Under the pieces are notes generated by a model. It worked only from the letters and a program-made list of their open reading frames with translations. It was not told the origin of the DNA and ran no database searches. Positions 54,881-63,944 of a DNA stretch of 64,000 nt are shown in pieces (the stretch's first letter is position 1; each line of letters starts with the position of its first letter). The position numbers and the translations under genes are program-made. This DNA is from DASVVT01 sp036386415. Lineage in GTDB: Bacteria > Acidobacteriota > Blastocatellia > Pyrinomonadales > Pyrinomonadaceae. The stretch covers positions 111,175 through 175,174 of the forward strand of contig DASVVT010000053.1 of the NCBI GenBank assembly GCA_036386415.1, read 5' to 3'.

Positions 54881-55909
54881 ATGAGCAGGTGGCAGTTTGA
54901 TCCGCAGCAAAGGTTCTCAAAAGTGGGGGCAGTAGGAAAAATCTGGAAGACGATGCTCGCGGGCGGCGCAGGCATGGCCGCCCTGGCGACCATCAATGCC
55001 ACCATCCGCCGCAACGCGCAGGAGCCGGAAGACGCCGCCCTCGGCGGAGAACCACGCACCTACGAGTGGAAACACGGGCGCATCTTCTACAAAATGGCTG
55101 GCGCTCAACACGCTGGAGGCGCGCCGCTCATCTTCATCCACGGCATCGGCGCGGGCGCATCCAGTTTCATGTGGGGGAAGAACTTCGACGCCCTCGCGCG
55201 CGACTTTCGCGTCTACGCGCTTGACCTGCTCGGCTTCGGCTTCTCCGACAAGCCAATCTACGCCCCCTACTCCGCAGACCTCTACGTCGAGTTGATCGCA
55301 GACTTCATACGCGAGATTGCGGGGCATCCGGCGCACCTCGTCGCCATCTCGCTCGGCGCGGCCTACAGCCTTCGCACGGCGGACGAGTATCCCGAACTTG
55401 TAGATTCACTCGTGCTCATCGCCCCGACCGGCGCGGCCAATCTGCGCGCCCGCCCCGGCATGACCGGCGCGGCCTTTTACGGTCTGCTGCAATCGCCCGT
55501 CCTTGGCACATCCTTCTACAACGTCATGGCGAGCGAGCGCAGCATACGCGACTACGCACACAAGCAGCTCTATTTCGACAAGCGCCGCGTCACCAATCGC
55601 ATGGTCGCCAACTACTACGCCACCAGTCACCAGCCGGGCGCGCAACACGCCATCGCAGCCTTCCTCTCCGGCTATCTCAACACAGACACGCGCGAAGCCT
55701 TCGCGCGCCTTCGACAACCTACGACCCTCATCTGGGGCAAGCAAGACCACACCACCCCCATTGAGCAGGCCGCAGAACTCCTCCACCTCAATCCCCACGC
55801 GGAGTTAAAGATTTTCGACCGCTGCCGCATGATGCCTCAGGAAGAGCATCCCGAACGGTTCAATGACCTCGTCCGCGATCTGCTCAGCCCGCGCTCTGCC
55901 GCAGCTTAA
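54881..55909 (+). CDS. Alpha/beta hydrolase, catalytic His apparently lost
   Basis: 342 aa from ATG 54881, where the protein-like sequence starts; the frame is open to 54734. A hydrophobic N-terminal helix (MLAGGAGMAALATINATIRR) suggests membrane association. LIFIHGIGAGASSFMWGKN is the oxyanion-hole region, AISLGAAYSL carries the nucleophile Ser, and LIWGKQDHTTP has the acid Asp. The usual GH-x-P motif with the catalytic histidine is replaced by CRMMPQEEHPERF. The His three residues before the end of the motif is not in the usual place. It may be inactive or use another base. It is the fold of epoxide hydrolases and haloalkane dehalogenases. Confidence 0.75.
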   Translation: MSRWQFDPQQRFSKVGAVGKIWKTMLAGGAGMAALATINATIRRNAQEPEDAALGGEPRTYEWKHGRIFYKMAGAQHAGGAPLIFIHGIGAGASSFMWGKNFDALARDFRVYALDLLGFGFSDKPIYAPYSADLYVELIADFIREIAGHPAHLVAISLGAAYSLRTADEYPELVDSLVLIAPTGAANLRARPGMTGAAFYGLLQSPVLGTSFYNVMASERSIRDYAHKQLYFDKRRVTNRMVANYYATSHQPGAQHAIAAFLSGYLNTDTREAFARLRQPTTLIWGKQDHTTPIEQAAELLHLNPHAELKIFDRCRMMPQEEHPERFNDLVRDLLSPRSAAA

Positions 55910-56051
55910 CCTGATGCCAGTCCGGCTGAAGCGACACAGGCCAGCCTGTGCGAACTTTGGACGCGCATCTCACGTAATCTAAAGGGTAGCATAGCCAGCG
56001 GGCGGCACACTCATTACCAAAATCTAGTCTCCAAGAAGTGAGGGTCTTTCG

Positions 56052-56618
56052 ATGTATTGCCCACAATGCGGCCAACAACAGGTGTCGGGTGAGCTGCGTT
56101 TCTGTTCACGTTGCGGTTTTCAGCTTAATGGTGTGACGCAGCTTCTCGAAGCAGGGGGCGAGTTGCCCGGTCTCAACAAGGTAGAGCAGAGAAGGCGACG
56201 CTCACCGCGCTATGAGGGCGTTCGTCAGGGAGTGATATTGATGTTCGCGGCGATGGTGCTGGTTCCGCTCGCCAACCTGATCGGGGATGGCGGCGAGGTG
56301 CTGCCGGTCACGCTCATCATGCTCGGCCTGATGCGCCTGCTCTACGCCGTGATCTTTCAGGAAGGTGAAGCGAGCCGGAAGAAGCGCGAAGCTCAGCCTT
56401 CCTATGTTCCCCCGCCCATGCCTCAACAGATGAACGCTGGTGGGGCGCGAGGTGGTGGCGGCGGCGGCGCGTTGCCTCCAGCACAGAGTGTGCCCGTCGG
56501 GAGTTACGCGGCGCGGCGTGTGGAGACGGCAGAGATTGTGCAGCCGCCAAGCGTCACGGAACACACGACGAAGCTTCTGAATAACAGGGATGACTACGAC
56601 GAGCCCGCCTCCTCCTGA
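56052..56618 (+). CDS. Zinc-ribbon membrane protein
   Basis: 188 aa. GAGGG is 8 nt upstream. It has an N-terminal zinc ribbon (CPQCG at 3-7, CSRCG at 18-22), a linker, two membrane helices (about 60-78 and 84-98, RQGVILMFAAMVLVPLANLI and LPVTLIMLGLMRLLYAVIF) and a Gly/Pro-rich C-terminal tail. It belongs to the double zinc ribbon-type family of unknown role. The topology places the ribbon in the cytoplasm. Confidence 0.8.
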   Translation: MYCPQCGQQQVSGELRFCSRCGFQLNGVTQLLEAGGELPGLNKVEQRRRRSPRYEGVRQGVILMFAAMVLVPLANLIGDGGEVLPVTLIMLGLMRLLYAVIFQEGEASRKKREAQPSYVPPPMPQQMNAGGARGGGGGGALPPAQSVPVGSYAARRVETAEIVQPPSVTEHTTKLLNNRDDYDEPASS

Positions 56619-56836
56619 TTTCTCTTTGAGGTGAGCGCAAAGAGAGGTTTCGGCCTTCACCTCGCCCTTCCGCTGAACGCAGATGCTCCATTCGTTATTG
56701 CGCTCCTGCGCGCTATTGGCGTACCTTTGACTACATCTCGGAATTAGAGAGCGCTCTTGACGGGTCGCCGAGGCAACCTGTCCGTCGCAACGCTATCGCG
56801 TAGGCACTACAACAACCCAGGTGGAGGGAATCTCTG

Positions 56837-57271
56837 ATGCGTCCTGCTATAATCGCGAGTCTTGGAGTCCTGCTATTGTTCGGGGGAATCGTCATGACAC
56901 AACAGCAGAGCAAGAAGTCCGGCTCAGAATGCGCGGCGTCAAGCCAGCAATCAAATGGCGCGAGCGATGCCCGGACGGCTCAATTCGATTGCCTTCCAGA
57001 TGACATTACGTTGAAGGATGTCGTCACCTACGGATTCGAGCCGGAAAAAAACGTAACCGTCAGGGATAAGCTGATCGAGCTCAAGGCGAAGTGCGAAAGT
57101 GGTAAGCTCCTTGACGACCATCACCGGGAGATTCGCTTTTTCAGACTCGAATGCTGGGGCAATCCGCCCGCCGATTACGAGGAGCGCCAGCAGCAGCAGC
57201 AGGCGGAATTGAAAAAGCTGGAGAAGAAATACACGGTCATCGTGATGGGCTGTGATCCGCGCATGCAGTAG
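56837..57271 (+). CDS. Small exported protein of unknown function
   Basis: 144 aa with GGAGG 9 nt upstream of ATG 56837. A signal/anchor (about 5-20) is followed by a Ser/Gln linker and a small domain with four cysteines (SECAASS, FDCLPDD, KCESGKL and LECWGNPP) and a Gln-rich helix (about 115-130). Five Cys in the mature part suggest disulphides in the periplasm. I do not recognise the family. Confidence 0.65.
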   Translation: MRPAIIASLGVLLLFGGIVMTQQQSKKSGSECAASSQQSNGASDARTAQFDCLPDDITLKDVVTYGFEPEKNVTVRDKLIELKAKCESGKLLDDHHREIRFFRLECWGNPPADYEERQQQQQAELKKLEKKYTVIVMGCDPRMQ

Positions 57272-57299
57272 GCCGCAAGCTTGAGGAGAACCGAAGATC

Positions 57300-58220
57300 A
57301 TGCATACGAGCTTGCACACTGCTGTTCGCCGCTCAGCCTGCGCGCTGCTGCTCCTGCTCGTCTTCATTTCATTAGCGGCGGCGACCGCGCTCGCACAGGA
57401 GGCGAGCACTCCCGCAAGCAGTCGGCCTCCCCCGTCAGCTTCGCCAGCGCCGAGCCCCACTCTCGAACGACGTTTCTTCAAGAACATACTGCGCGACCAG
57501 CGCGCGATCTGGACATCACCGTTGCGCCTGCGAGCCAAAGATGCGACGTGGCTGGCTCCGCTTGCCATCTCGACGGCTGTGCTGATTGCTACTGACCGGG
57601 AAACGGCGGGCGAGCTCACCAACAACGAAGAGCGTCTGGAGGTGAGTCGTTCGATAAGCTATGGCGGTGCGCTTTACACGACGGGTACTATGGCTGCCGC
57701 CGTCTACCTGATCGGCAGGCAGCAGCATAACCCGCGCGCGCGCGAAACGGGATTGCTCGGCGCGCAGGCACTCATCGATGGGCTCATTGTCACCAAGGCG
57801 CTCAAAGTCATCGCCCGTAGGCCACGCCCGCTCGAAGATGCAGGGCGCGGGCGCTTCTTTGACGGCGGCGGCTCGTTTCCTTCAGGGCACGCCATCAGTG
57901 CCTGGTCGTTTGCCACAATCGTCGCCGAGGAGTATCGTCACCGTCCGCTGATTCGCTGGGGCGCTTATAGTCTGGCGACAGCCGTGAGTATTTCGCGCTT
58001 CACCGCACGCAAACATTTTCTTTCAGACGTGCTCGTCGGGAGCGCCATCGGATACGGCATCGGGCGCTACGTCTATAACGCGCACCACGATCCGAGTTTA
58101 GATTCAGATAAAGGAGCAAAGACATCCGGCGCGGCGATGTCCAGACTCTTTCCCTCAATCGCCCCTCACTATAACCGGCGCGGCCACATCTACGGGCTTA
58201 ATCTGACATGGAGTTTCTAG
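57300..58220 (+). CDS. PAP2 superfamily phosphatase
   Basis: 306 aa. A signal segment (about 10-32) is followed by several membrane helices and the PAP2 signature in three blocks: KALKVIARRPRPLED, GSFPSGHAISAW and SRFTARKHFLSDVLVG, with the Arg/His residues expected for phosphoryl transfer. It removes phosphate from lipid phosphates such as undecaprenyl pyrophosphate or phosphatidic acid. The substrate is unclear. It starts 29 bp after the previous gene. Confidence 0.9.
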   Translation: MHTSLHTAVRRSACALLLLLVFISLAAATALAQEASTPASSRPPPSASPAPSPTLERRFFKNILRDQRAIWTSPLRLRAKDATWLAPLAISTAVLIATDRETAGELTNNEERLEVSRSISYGGALYTTGTMAAAVYLIGRQQHNPRARETGLLGAQALIDGLIVTKALKVIARRPRPLEDAGRGRFFDGGGSFPSGHAISAWSFATIVAEEYRHRPLIRWGAYSLATAVSISRFTARKHFLSDVLVGSAIGYGIGRYVYNAHHDPSLDSDKGAKTSGAAMSRLFPSIAPHYNRRGHIYGLNLTWSF

Positions 58221-58340
58221 AGAGAGATGATAACGAGAATAAGCACGACGAACCGGGAAGGAACAAGAGAGGGGAAACAGGGGGCAGACATTCAATCAAC
58301 TATAGTGATATGCAGTTGAGTGCGACTCAAAGATGAGACT

Positions 58341-58435
58341 CACCACAGAGACACAGAGGACACAGAGGGGGCACAGAGGCCGGAATCTGATTCAACTCTC
58401 TGTGCTATCTCTGCGCTCTCTGTGTCTCTGTGGTG
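58341..58435. repeat. Family E snap-back repeat
   Basis: CACCACAGAGACACAGAGG with ACACAGAGGGGGCACAGAGG opposes CTCTGTGCTATCTCTGCGCTC with TCTGTGTCTCTGTGGTG. The unit is about 9 nt (ACACAGAGG). A stray CTCTGTGGTG sits at 58508. The 320-bp gap between the PAP2 and methyltransferase genes contains nothing else I can name. Confidence 0.88.
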
Positions 58436-58541
58436 AATGCTTTGCTCGCACCCGAATGAGACCCGCTATAGAACCTTCTCGCTTTGTCCTCTGCATCCTC
58501 TCTAATCCTCTGTGGTGAAATTTCCCTCTCATTCACGTTCA

Positions 58542-59300
58542 ATGGCTACCACGCATTCACCCCCGAGTCTCTTTAATTCATATCGCCATTTCGAAGAGTT
58601 CACGGAAGGCAGAGAATACGTCAGAAACCATTTCGGCAAGCTCGCGGGTCTCAACGTCCTGGACGCAGGCTGCGGGTCAGCCTCATGGCTCTTTGATTTA
58701 ACGGACTGCCATGTGACAGGCATAGACGTGTCTGCGAAGCAACTGGCTCGTAACCACCTGCTCAGGGACGGCGTTTGCGCCGACTTGCAAACTTATGAAA
58801 ACGAAGCATGGCTCGGCCACTTCGATCTCATCCTCTGCCTTGACGTTCTGGAGCATCTGAAAAGTCCCGCGCCGGTCATAGAGAAATTCATCTCCTGGAT
58901 GAAGCCGGATGCTGCGCTCGTCTTAGCCTACCCGAACCCACAGAGCCTGAAAGGGCGCGTCACGAAATACAGCCCGCATATTCTGCACAGGCTCTTCTAT
59001 CGAATCAGTATCGGGACGCCGCTCAGCGATGAAGGCGATGAGAAGGGGCCGTTCAATACTTTTCTGAGCCCAGATATTGAGCTGCTCAAACTGGCAAGCC
59101 TGCTGGAAGCTCATTCATTGAAAGTAGACCTTCTCGTCAGCATCGAGTCCTTTCAAAACAAATTGATCAAAAGGTACTTGTCGACGCCGCTGGTCGATCA
59201 GCTCAACAAGATATTCCTGCGCGAGTTGAGAACCCGTGTCAACACATCCGCGACAGACTTCATCCTCGTCGCGTCCAGAGCGAATAAAGAGGACGTTTAA
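58542..59300 (+). CDS. Class I SAM-dependent methyltransferase
   Basis: 252 aa from ATG 58542 (MATTHSPPSLF); the GTG at 58512 adds repeat-derived residues. Motif I is NVLDAGCGSASWLFDL (about 40-55), motif II IDVSAKQLARN, motif IV DLILCLDVLEHLKSPA and then FISWMKPDAALVLAYPNPQSLKG. This is a methyltransferase 11/23-type fold. The substrate is unknown. The C-terminal 90 residues form an added domain. The TAA stop is the first base triplet of a family D repeat (TAAACGCAAAGG). Confidence 0.85.
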   Translation: MATTHSPPSLFNSYRHFEEFTEGREYVRNHFGKLAGLNVLDAGCGSASWLFDLTDCHVTGIDVSAKQLARNHLLRDGVCADLQTYENEAWLGHFDLILCLDVLEHLKSPAPVIEKFISWMKPDAALVLAYPNPQSLKGRVTKYSPHILHRLFYRISIGTPLSDEGDEKGPFNTFLSPDIELLKLASLLEAHSLKVDLLVSIESFQNKLIKRYLSTPLVDQLNKIFLRELRTRVNTSATDFILVASRANKEDV

Positions 59301-59396
59301 ACGCAAAGGACGCAAAGAAGCCGCTAGACGCAAAGAACGCAGAGGAGCTTCTTCTTCGCGTCCTTTGCGTCTCTTCCTTTGCGACCTTTGCGTTTA
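59297..59396. repeat. Family D snap-back repeat, copy 4
   Basis: TTAAACGCAAAGGACGCAAAG, ...GACGCAAAGAACGCAGAGG opposes TCCTTTGCGTCTCTTCCTTTGCG with ACCTTTGCGTTTA. It forms the methyltransferase stop codon and lies between convergent genes. Confidence 0.92.
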
Positions 59397-59414
59397 GTCG
59401 TTCTCTTCTTCGCT

Positions 59415-62400
59415 TTATTTCCCCGCCAGGTTTCTCCAGTCGCCAATCGGGATAAAGCCCGCCCAGAAGTACGGGTGGCTTCGCTCTCTGTTTCCAAGCA
59501 TTTCGAGTTGGACTTGTCTGAGGGCTTCGCTCCGACCGCCACCCGATATGAGCCGTTTATAATAGTCTGCCATCAAATCCCGCGTGGCTGTATCGCTGAC
59601 CTGCCACAGGCTCATCACCTGGCTCTCGGCTCCTGCGATGACCAGAGCACGGCGCAGACCGTACACGCCATCGCCGCTTCTAATGTCCCCTAAACCGGTC
59701 TCGCAGGCTGAGAGCACCACCAGCTTCGTTCCCCACAAATTGAGTCCGGCAGCTTCGAGCGCCGTTAAAATTCCGTCTTCACCCTCTCCGCCCTGTCGCT
59801 GGTTCGCTCCGGCCAGAGCCAGTCCAGACCTCAAGAGAGGATTTTCGATCCGCACCGCGCCTTTCCCGTTCGAGTTGTCAACCATCTCCAGGAGACGGCT
59901 GTTTCGACCGGCGGCGAGGGCGTCCGGCTCTTGATCGGCTAAAAAGAAGCCGTGGGTTGCCACGTGTAGAATGGCCGGGCCGGCCATTTTTTTGATGGTG
60001 GCTTCGGCGGCCTGTGACCCTGTCAGCAATCTGGCCTTCGGCATGATGGCTTTGAGCGCCTGCGCCTCTTCGGCAGTTCCGGGGAGTGGTCGAAAGTGTG
60101 CCTTGGAAAAATCGAATGAGCGTGTGGTCGCACGCTCACCCGGCTCTCTTTGAGGGCTTACGCTTCCGGGCTGGTCGTAGGCCGGGTTGGCGACGACGAC
60201 CACCGGTCTCTGTTCGCCGGATGAATCAGTTTGAAATCGCAGGAGGTCGCGCCCGCTGGTCAGGTATGTGAAAGAGTAGGTTTCCAAAAGGTAGCGGTTC
60301 TGCTCATCAACCAACGCCCCGAAAGGAATCAGGTTCAAGGCTCCGTCGGGCGAGAGCAGCAACATGCGCGTGTCGCCAAGGAGTTTGCGTACGGGGCGCA
60401 TGACGCGCTCGTCCAGAGAGCGCGCCATCTCTTTCACATCGGCGCGATGCTGGTCGCGTAGCGCCGCACGCAGACGCTCGACATACGCGTCAACGAGCGC
60501 GGCTTCCCCCAGATCAACCCAGGCGGGCGTCCCCTCGTGCCGGAGAAGATAGACAGCGTAACGCGGCTTGCTCCATGCTCTGCTGTCCCCGGCCTTAACA
60601 TCGAATGGCTGGTAAAACAGGAACTCGATGAGCGCAGAGCCTTCGGGGATCGCCATCTGCACCTGCTCTAAGGTGACAGGCCGGACTCGCGCGCGGTACT
60701 CTGCGCTTCTCGCGCTGACGGCAGTTTCAAGCCTCCCGATCTCGGCTTCGAGCCGCGAAATAGTTGCCTGCCGCTGCTGTTGCTGTGCCGACTCACCTGC
60801 GGCGTCCACGCCTCTGAGCATGGTCGTGGCGAGCTGCGAGCGAGCCGTTGTCAGTTGATCCAGCAGAGCCACATCTTCCGGCGCGAGACGACGACGCAGG
60901 GCGGCCATGCTGTCGCTCAGCACATCAAGGGCGCGCCCTTTGCGGCGCAAGATGGTGTTCAGAGCCAGTCGCGCCGCCTCTAAATTATCAGGGGCCGAAC
61001 GCATGTGAAGCGAGATCGTGCCATAGGTCTCTCCCCTGAGCGTATCCATGTAGAGGAGCTTTTGATCCTCAGTGCCCTGCGAGATGATCTGATCCAGGTT
61101 ATGCTCGGCGATATCGTTGCTGCGAGATTGTGCGGCGACGGCCTTTCCGATCTCGCCCTTCGCCTCGTAGAGCATCGCCAGGTGGGCCAGTATGATGGCG
61201 GCGTTCGGATGATACGCGCCCTGTGTCTTTTCCACTATCTGCAAGGCGCGCTGGTAAGAAGGCTCGGCCTGTGTGTAATTGCCGCGCGCGTAATCCTGCC
61301 ACGCCAGATTGAGGAGCGGTTCGGTGGTGTAATGATTCAAAGGGCCTAGCTTCTTCTCTCTGATCGCCAGCGCGCGTTTGAAAAACGGCTCGGCACGCGC
61401 GAAATCTCCGGCATCGCTATAGAGCAAGCCCAGTTGATTGAGCACGGTCGCGACTGACGGGTCTTCGCGCCCCAGCGCCTTCTCGTAAATCGCGAGCGCG
61501 CGCTGGTAAAGAGGGGCAGCCTGCTCGAAGTTGTGCGTCAGGCGAGCTATCTTCGCGAGGTTCAAAACAGAGGTTGCGACGGAAGTGTGATCCGGGCCTA
61601 AGACCCTGGTTTTGATCTCCACGGCGCGCTTCAGGAGCGTGGCGGCGCGCACATAATCGCCCGTCATCTCGTACGTTTCCGCCAGGTCGTTAAGCGATGC
61701 GAGGTAAAGACGGTCTTCGGTTCCAAGCACCTTCTCCGCCAGCGCCAGCGCACGCTCATAGAGCGGCCTGGCCTGGGCGTAATCGCCGCTCTCGTAATAC
61801 GACTCGGCGAGGAGTTTCAGAAACACGATGACATCCTTACTCTCCGGCCCGTAAAGCTTTTCGTTGAGCGCAACCACTTTTCTGAAGAGCGGCGCGGCGA
61901 GGGCGAAGCTACCTCTTTCACGGTAGAAGAGCGCAAGGTTTGCAAGCGAGGCAAAGTAAAGTGGATGCGTCGGTTCGAGAGCGCGTTCCGCTATCGTCGC
62001 TGCGCTGCGAAGGTATTGTTCCGCTTTAGCGTCTTCGCTGGTCTTCGAGTAGACTTCTCCGGCGGTGAGAAGCACAGATACGTAGCGCGGGTCATCCTGG
62101 CGCAAACTCTTTTCAGCGATGGACAAAGCCTGCTCGACTAAGGGAACGGCCTGACTGTGCCTGCCCCCCTTTCTGAGCACATCTATGCGCTGGATGAGCT
62201 GAAACAACGGATCATTTTGCGGGCTCTGACCCGTGACCCTGACAGGCAGAGATAAAAGCGTGAGGCAGAGGAGAGCCAACGCGCCCGTTGAGAACACACA
62301 GGGATGTAGATGCGCCTTCTCGCGTAGAGAATGAGGGTGGAGAATGGGGCCGGGAAATGTCGGCAGAGATTCTACAGTGGGCGGCAGATGCTTTCGACGC

Positions 62401-62420
62401 CGGGCCTTTGTGGAGAACAT
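59415..62420 (-). CDS. TPR-CHAT domain protease-like protein
   Basis: 1001 aa from ATG 62420; the upstream in-frame GTG is possible. After an N-terminal membrane segment (about 48-66) come eight or so tetratricopeptide repeats (about 85-430, with YEKALGREDPSVATVLNQLGLLY-type units of kinesin-light-chain style). A coiled region (about 500-580) follows. The C-terminal CHAT domain has the caspase-like dyad His in HVATHGFF (near 820) and Cys in VLSACETGLG (near 904). CHAT proteins act as proteases in signalling or defence, often activated through a TPR sensor. A DUF4384 protein gene is directly upstream on the same strand. Confidence 0.93.
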   Translation of the reverse strand: MFSTKARRRKHLPPTVESLPTFPGPILHPHSLREKAHLHPCVFSTGALALLCLTLLSLPVRVTGQSPQNDPLFQLIQRIDVLRKGGRHSQAVPLVEQALSIAEKSLRQDDPRYVSVLLTAGEVYSKTSEDAKAEQYLRSAATIAERALEPTHPLYFASLANLALFYRERGSFALAAPLFRKVVALNEKLYGPESKDVIVFLKLLAESYYESGDYAQARPLYERALALAEKVLGTEDRLYLASLNDLAETYEMTGDYVRAATLLKRAVEIKTRVLGPDHTSVATSVLNLAKIARLTHNFEQAAPLYQRALAIYEKALGREDPSVATVLNQLGLLYSDAGDFARAEPFFKRALAIREKKLGPLNHYTTEPLLNLAWQDYARGNYTQAEPSYQRALQIVEKTQGAYHPNAAIILAHLAMLYEAKGEIGKAVAAQSRSNDIAEHNLDQIISQGTEDQKLLYMDTLRGETYGTISLHMRSAPDNLEAARLALNTILRRKGRALDVLSDSMAALRRRLAPEDVALLDQLTTARSQLATTMLRGVDAAGESAQQQQRQATISRLEAEIGRLETAVSARSAEYRARVRPVTLEQVQMAIPEGSALIEFLFYQPFDVKAGDSRAWSKPRYAVYLLRHEGTPAWVDLGEAALVDAYVERLRAALRDQHRADVKEMARSLDERVMRPVRKLLGDTRMLLLSPDGALNLIPFGALVDEQNRYLLETYSFTYLTSGRDLLRFQTDSSGEQRPVVVVANPAYDQPGSVSPQREPGERATTRSFDFSKAHFRPLPGTAEEAQALKAIMPKARLLTGSQAAEATIKKMAGPAILHVATHGFFLADQEPDALAAGRNSRLLEMVDNSNGKGAVRIENPLLRSGLALAGANQRQGGEGEDGILTALEAAGLNLWGTKLVVLSACETGLGDIRSGDGVYGLRRALVIAGAESQVMSLWQVSDTATRDLMADYYKRLISGGGRSEALRQVQLEMLGNRERSHPYFWAGFIPIGDWRNLAGK

Positions 62421-62442
62421 GAGGCTCACTTCTCCTTTCAGA

Positions 62443-62512
62443 AGGAGACACAAAGTCGGAAAGTTAAAACAGAGCAGCTTGCTTCGTCTCTTTGTGCCCT
62501 GGTGGTAAGTTT
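62443..62512. repeat. Weak CACAAAG/CTTTGTG repeat
   Basis: GACACAAAG and CTCTTTGTG lie in opposition with about 45 nt between them, reminiscent of family E. It lies in the 216-bp gap between the CHAT and DUF4384 genes. The match is short. Confidence 0.4.
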
Positions 62513-62636
62513 TGTTAGATGCTCTTCCTGTTAATTCGTGGGAAGCGCGTGCGCCAGCGTTTATTATCCTCGCGCAGGGGAATTTCTCGATCCCCTGTCA
62601 AACGGCGGCTCGTCAGTTTATTCCTGCGGTTAGAAA

Positions 62637-63698
62637 CTACCTTTTATAACGGAGCGGTACTGTTACCAGGAGTCCTTTATTATTCTTAGCCTCCACGAGG
62701 TAGATCGTTTGCGGCGTCGGCTCTTCCTGCGTCAGGTAACGGCTACCCGCTCCGGCTTTAGATGCCTCGCTCTCTGCTTGTGTCCAGGCCTGCCCCTCGC
62801 CGCCTTCCAGGTCGTACTGCTCGAAGAGGCCGCCCCAAGTCTTCTCCCATTTCTCGACCTGTGCTGGAGCAAGCTTTAAGGGACGGCTTGTCGGCTCGAA
62901 ATTCTCCAGCGGCTCAGTCGTGACGATGATCGAGAGCACTTCGCCCACTTGATCGTTGCGTCCGGGACTTGGAATGAGCGTGAAATAGTTAGGCTTGTCC
63001 TCCTGCGCGGGGATGTCTATCAACTTCCCCGGCCCGACACGATTGTCGCCGCCGCGCGTGCGCGTGGTCGGGAAGATCAGGTAAGGCTCGCCCTTCGTGC
63101 CGTCCGAGTACAATTCACGATCAACAACATACAGATAGCCTTCGCGCGGCGACTCGATGGTCAGGCGCACGCGATCACGAACGCTCAACTGCATCTCCGT
63201 CCCAACGCGCTCCGGCACTAATTCGCTCTCGTCACCTTGCACGAGCAGGCGAGCGCCCTGGTCTGCTGCCTGCGCTGGACGCAAGCGCCAGATTGTCACC
63301 CCAACCTTCGCCGCAGCCGCTGTCGCCATTACACTCCCCGCCGTCGAAGAAACGCTGCTTGAGCCTGCGGAAGAACTCTTGGAAGCTGCCGCCCCTGCTC
63401 CCGCTGCTGCTCTGCGCTTATATCTTGGTCGCCGCGATGTGCTGGCAGAAGGGTTTGTAGACTTCGGCTTTGCTCCAGTGGAGGACGTGTTTGAAGGACG
63501 CGACGCTGTCGAAGATGCTTTCGATTTTTCGGGGCGGTTTCTGGTGAACTCCTCCGCCACGATCTGACGCGAGCCGTCACCTTGCTCCTGTGATTGAGCG
63601 ACGACTGCACGATTCGATGCGCCCCCGCAAACTATCGAAGCGCACAGGAGGCACACCCACCTGCACGTACGAAGGATAGAAGTTGTCCTGCCAAACAT
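62637..63698 (-). CDS. DUF4384 domain protein
   Basis: 353 aa from ATG 63698, which has GGAGG 5 nt upstream (the frame to 63749 is open). A signal segment (about 10-30) is followed by a Ser/Thr/Ala-rich basic linker (about 55-130), then the DUF4384 domain (about 135-285): VGVTIWRLRPAQ, MQLSVRDRVRLTIESPREGYLYVVDREL, and EPYLIFPTTRTRGGDNRVGPGKLIDIPAQ. DUF4384 is often associated with CHAT or caspase-like proteins and beta-propellers in surface complexes. It precedes the TPR-CHAT gene on the same strand, so a shared role is likely. Confidence 0.85.
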   Translation of the reverse strand: MFGRTTSILRTCRWVCLLCASIVCGGASNRAVVAQSQEQGDGSRQIVAEEFTRNRPEKSKASSTASRPSNTSSTGAKPKSTNPSASTSRRPRYKRRAAAGAGAAASKSSSAGSSSVSSTAGSVMATAAAAKVGVTIWRLRPAQAADQGARLLVQGDESELVPERVGTEMQLSVRDRVRLTIESPREGYLYVVDRELYSDGTKGEPYLIFPTTRTRGGDNRVGPGKLIDIPAQEDKPNYFTLIPSPGRNDQVGEVLSIIVTTEPLENFEPTSRPLKLAPAQVEKWEKTWGGLFEQYDLEGGEGQAWTQAESEASKAGAGSRYLTQEEPTPQTIYLVEAKNNKGLLVTVPLRYKR

Positions 63699-63944
63699 GG
63701 TCGCCTCCATGGGTGATAACTCTGTGAGGAGAGAATATCTCCGTCTCAAGCTACTACAGACTAATGATGCTCCAGCTCCACCAGATTCACGAGCACGTCG
63801 CTACGACCTTTGACGTGCGTCTGTTTTTTGCTCCTGTCTTTTTCCACTTCCGGCTTATTTAACCAATGGTGCTAGTTGAAAAAGTCACGATTTCACCTCT
63901 TAATGCAGTGGTGACCAAACCATTTGCAAGAGGAGGCTACCATC

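Noticed and set aside
5466..59396. CRISPR array
   Set aside because: The repeats are short tandem units in inverted pairs without unique equal-length spacers, and there are no cas genes.
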